From NCBI GenBank assembly GCA_900753305.1, contig CAADYR010000103.1, positions 1 through 43,388 of the forward strand: 43,388 bases of DNA. Direction: 5' to 3'. Below are positions 42,923-43,388 of this stretch, piece after piece. Within the stretch, counting starts at the first letter, position 1. Each line of letters starts with the position of its first letter. This stretch comes from Lachnospiraceae bacterium (GTDB lineage: Bacteria; Bacillota; Clostridia; Lachnospirales; Lachnospiraceae). Below the pieces are notes generated by a model. It saw nothing but the letters and a program-made list of their open reading frames with translations. It ran no database searches and was not told the origin of the DNA. Position numbers and translations under genes: made by a program.

Positions 42923-43243
42923 TTACATTTTAGTATGCTGTTTTAACTCAGTATCAATATCTGCAAATGCCTGTCTCACAAGCTTTGTTCTTCCTGCAAC
43001 CATATCCGCATATCCCTTCTCCAATTCAGCATTCAATTCCTCCTCAGAGATTTTATCCATACTAACTGGTCTTGTTTCTGGTATTTTTACTTCAAAAGGA
43101 AGTCCTCTATTCAAAATAATCTGTTTGTAAAACATATTAATTGCGCTGGATGCAGGAATTCCAAGAGTGGATAAAATGTTTTCTGCCTGTTCTTTTACTT
43201 CAGGCTCTATTCTTGCATATAAATTTGCTGATTTTGCTGCCAT
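42923..43243 (-). CDS. RelB/DinJ family antitoxin, no partner toxin adjacent
   Basis: The 106-residue protein has an N-terminal ribbon-helix-helix (NLYARIEPEVKEQAENILST, then GIPASSAINMFYKQIILNRG and LPFEVKIP), the RelB/DinJ signature that ends in LPFEV. AAAGGAG precedes ATG 43243. Antitoxins of this family normally lie just before a RelE/YafQ-type toxin gene on the same strand; here the next gene is the YaiI-like gene instead. A palindrome at 43280-43294 may be its operator. Confidence 0.85.
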   Translation of the reverse strand: MAAKSANLYARIEPEVKEQAENILSTLGIPASSAINMFYKQIILNRGLPFEVKIPETRPVSMDKISEEELNAELEKGYADMVAGRTKLVRQAFADIDTELKQHTKM

Positions 43244-43279
43244 AAAATAGCACTCCTTTCATGATTTAAATGTCTTTAG

Positions 43280-43294
43280 GCGTTTGCAAAACGC
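43280..43294 (-). promoter_or_regulatory. Operator-like palindrome upstream of the antitoxin
   Basis: GCGTTT-GCA-AAACGC is a perfect 6-bp-arm inverted repeat 37 bases before the antitoxin start. RelB/DinJ proteins often repress their own promoter through such short palindromes. Binding is inferred. Confidence 0.4.
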
Positions 43295-43388
43295 AAAACA
43301 CCACATAAATACGGTATTTTTTGTTGTTAAAATAAAATATCTCCTCAAGGTTTATGGTAAAATAGAGTTGACTAGAAACTAAATACCA

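Noticed and set aside
1..43388. Mobile element or prophage borders
   Set aside because: No transposase, integrase, phage structural gene or paired attachment-site repeat was found.

Overview
The window looks like a chromosomal accessory region of a gut Firmicute, most likely a Lachnospiraceae-type clostridium. Reasons: moderately low GC, strong AGGAGG-type ribosome sites, sigma-A-like TTGACA/TATAAT promoters, many TetR and AraC regulators, and a very large serine/threonine/glutamate-rich surface protein. The species call is inference. No rRNA, tRNA, CRISPR array, transposase or integrase was seen.

Layout. (1) 1-1600 is a scarred edge: C-terminal remnants of MerR, MATE and TetR genes, an imperfect 51-bp direct repeat (477-527 and 1542-1592), a small P-loop kinase gene and a frameshifted remnant. 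(2) 1647-3657 holds a complete MATE exporter and a flavodoxin-like reductase. (3) 3794-8899 is a TetR-linked heterodimeric ABC exporter-fold pair with a divergent SAM methyltransferase. (4) 8907-14840 holds small cytoplasmic genes: two TetR regulators, GNAT acetyltransferases, ASCH protein, nitroreductase, lipoprotein and ketopantoate reductase, plus broken yjdF and GNAT genes. (5) 15145-26037 is an approximately 11-kb operon for a membrane LOR/tubby-like protein, a lipoprotein and a 2919-residue surface protein. (6) 26241-34158 is cassette B: AraC regulator, two ABC exporter-fold half transporters, ECF S, T and fused A components, and an ATC-hydrolase-like protein. (7) 34346-42426 is cassette C: alpha/beta hydrolase, ECF S-T-A, two ABC half transporters and a divergent AraC regulator. 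(8) 42432-43388 holds a YaiI/YqxD-family gene and a RelB/DinJ antitoxin without its toxin.

How the genes may work together. Six copies of one 16-bp inverted repeat, (G/A)TTAG-N6-CTAA(C/T), lie in the promoter regions of the ABC pair of region 3, the methyltransferase, the ATC-hydrolase-like gene, the cassette B operon, the alpha/beta hydrolase and the cassette C operon. This suggests that scattered genes form one regulon under a repressor not encoded here; the site resembles DtxR/IdeR-type metal-responsive boxes, which is inference. The two ECF plus exporter-fold ABC cassettes with AraC regulators recall YbtPQ/IrtAB siderophore systems and the ECF-type heme importer of group A Streptococcus. 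The best hypothesis is uptake and processing of a metallophore or tetrapyrrole, possibly a thiazoline-containing siderophore, given the ATC-hydrolase-like gene.
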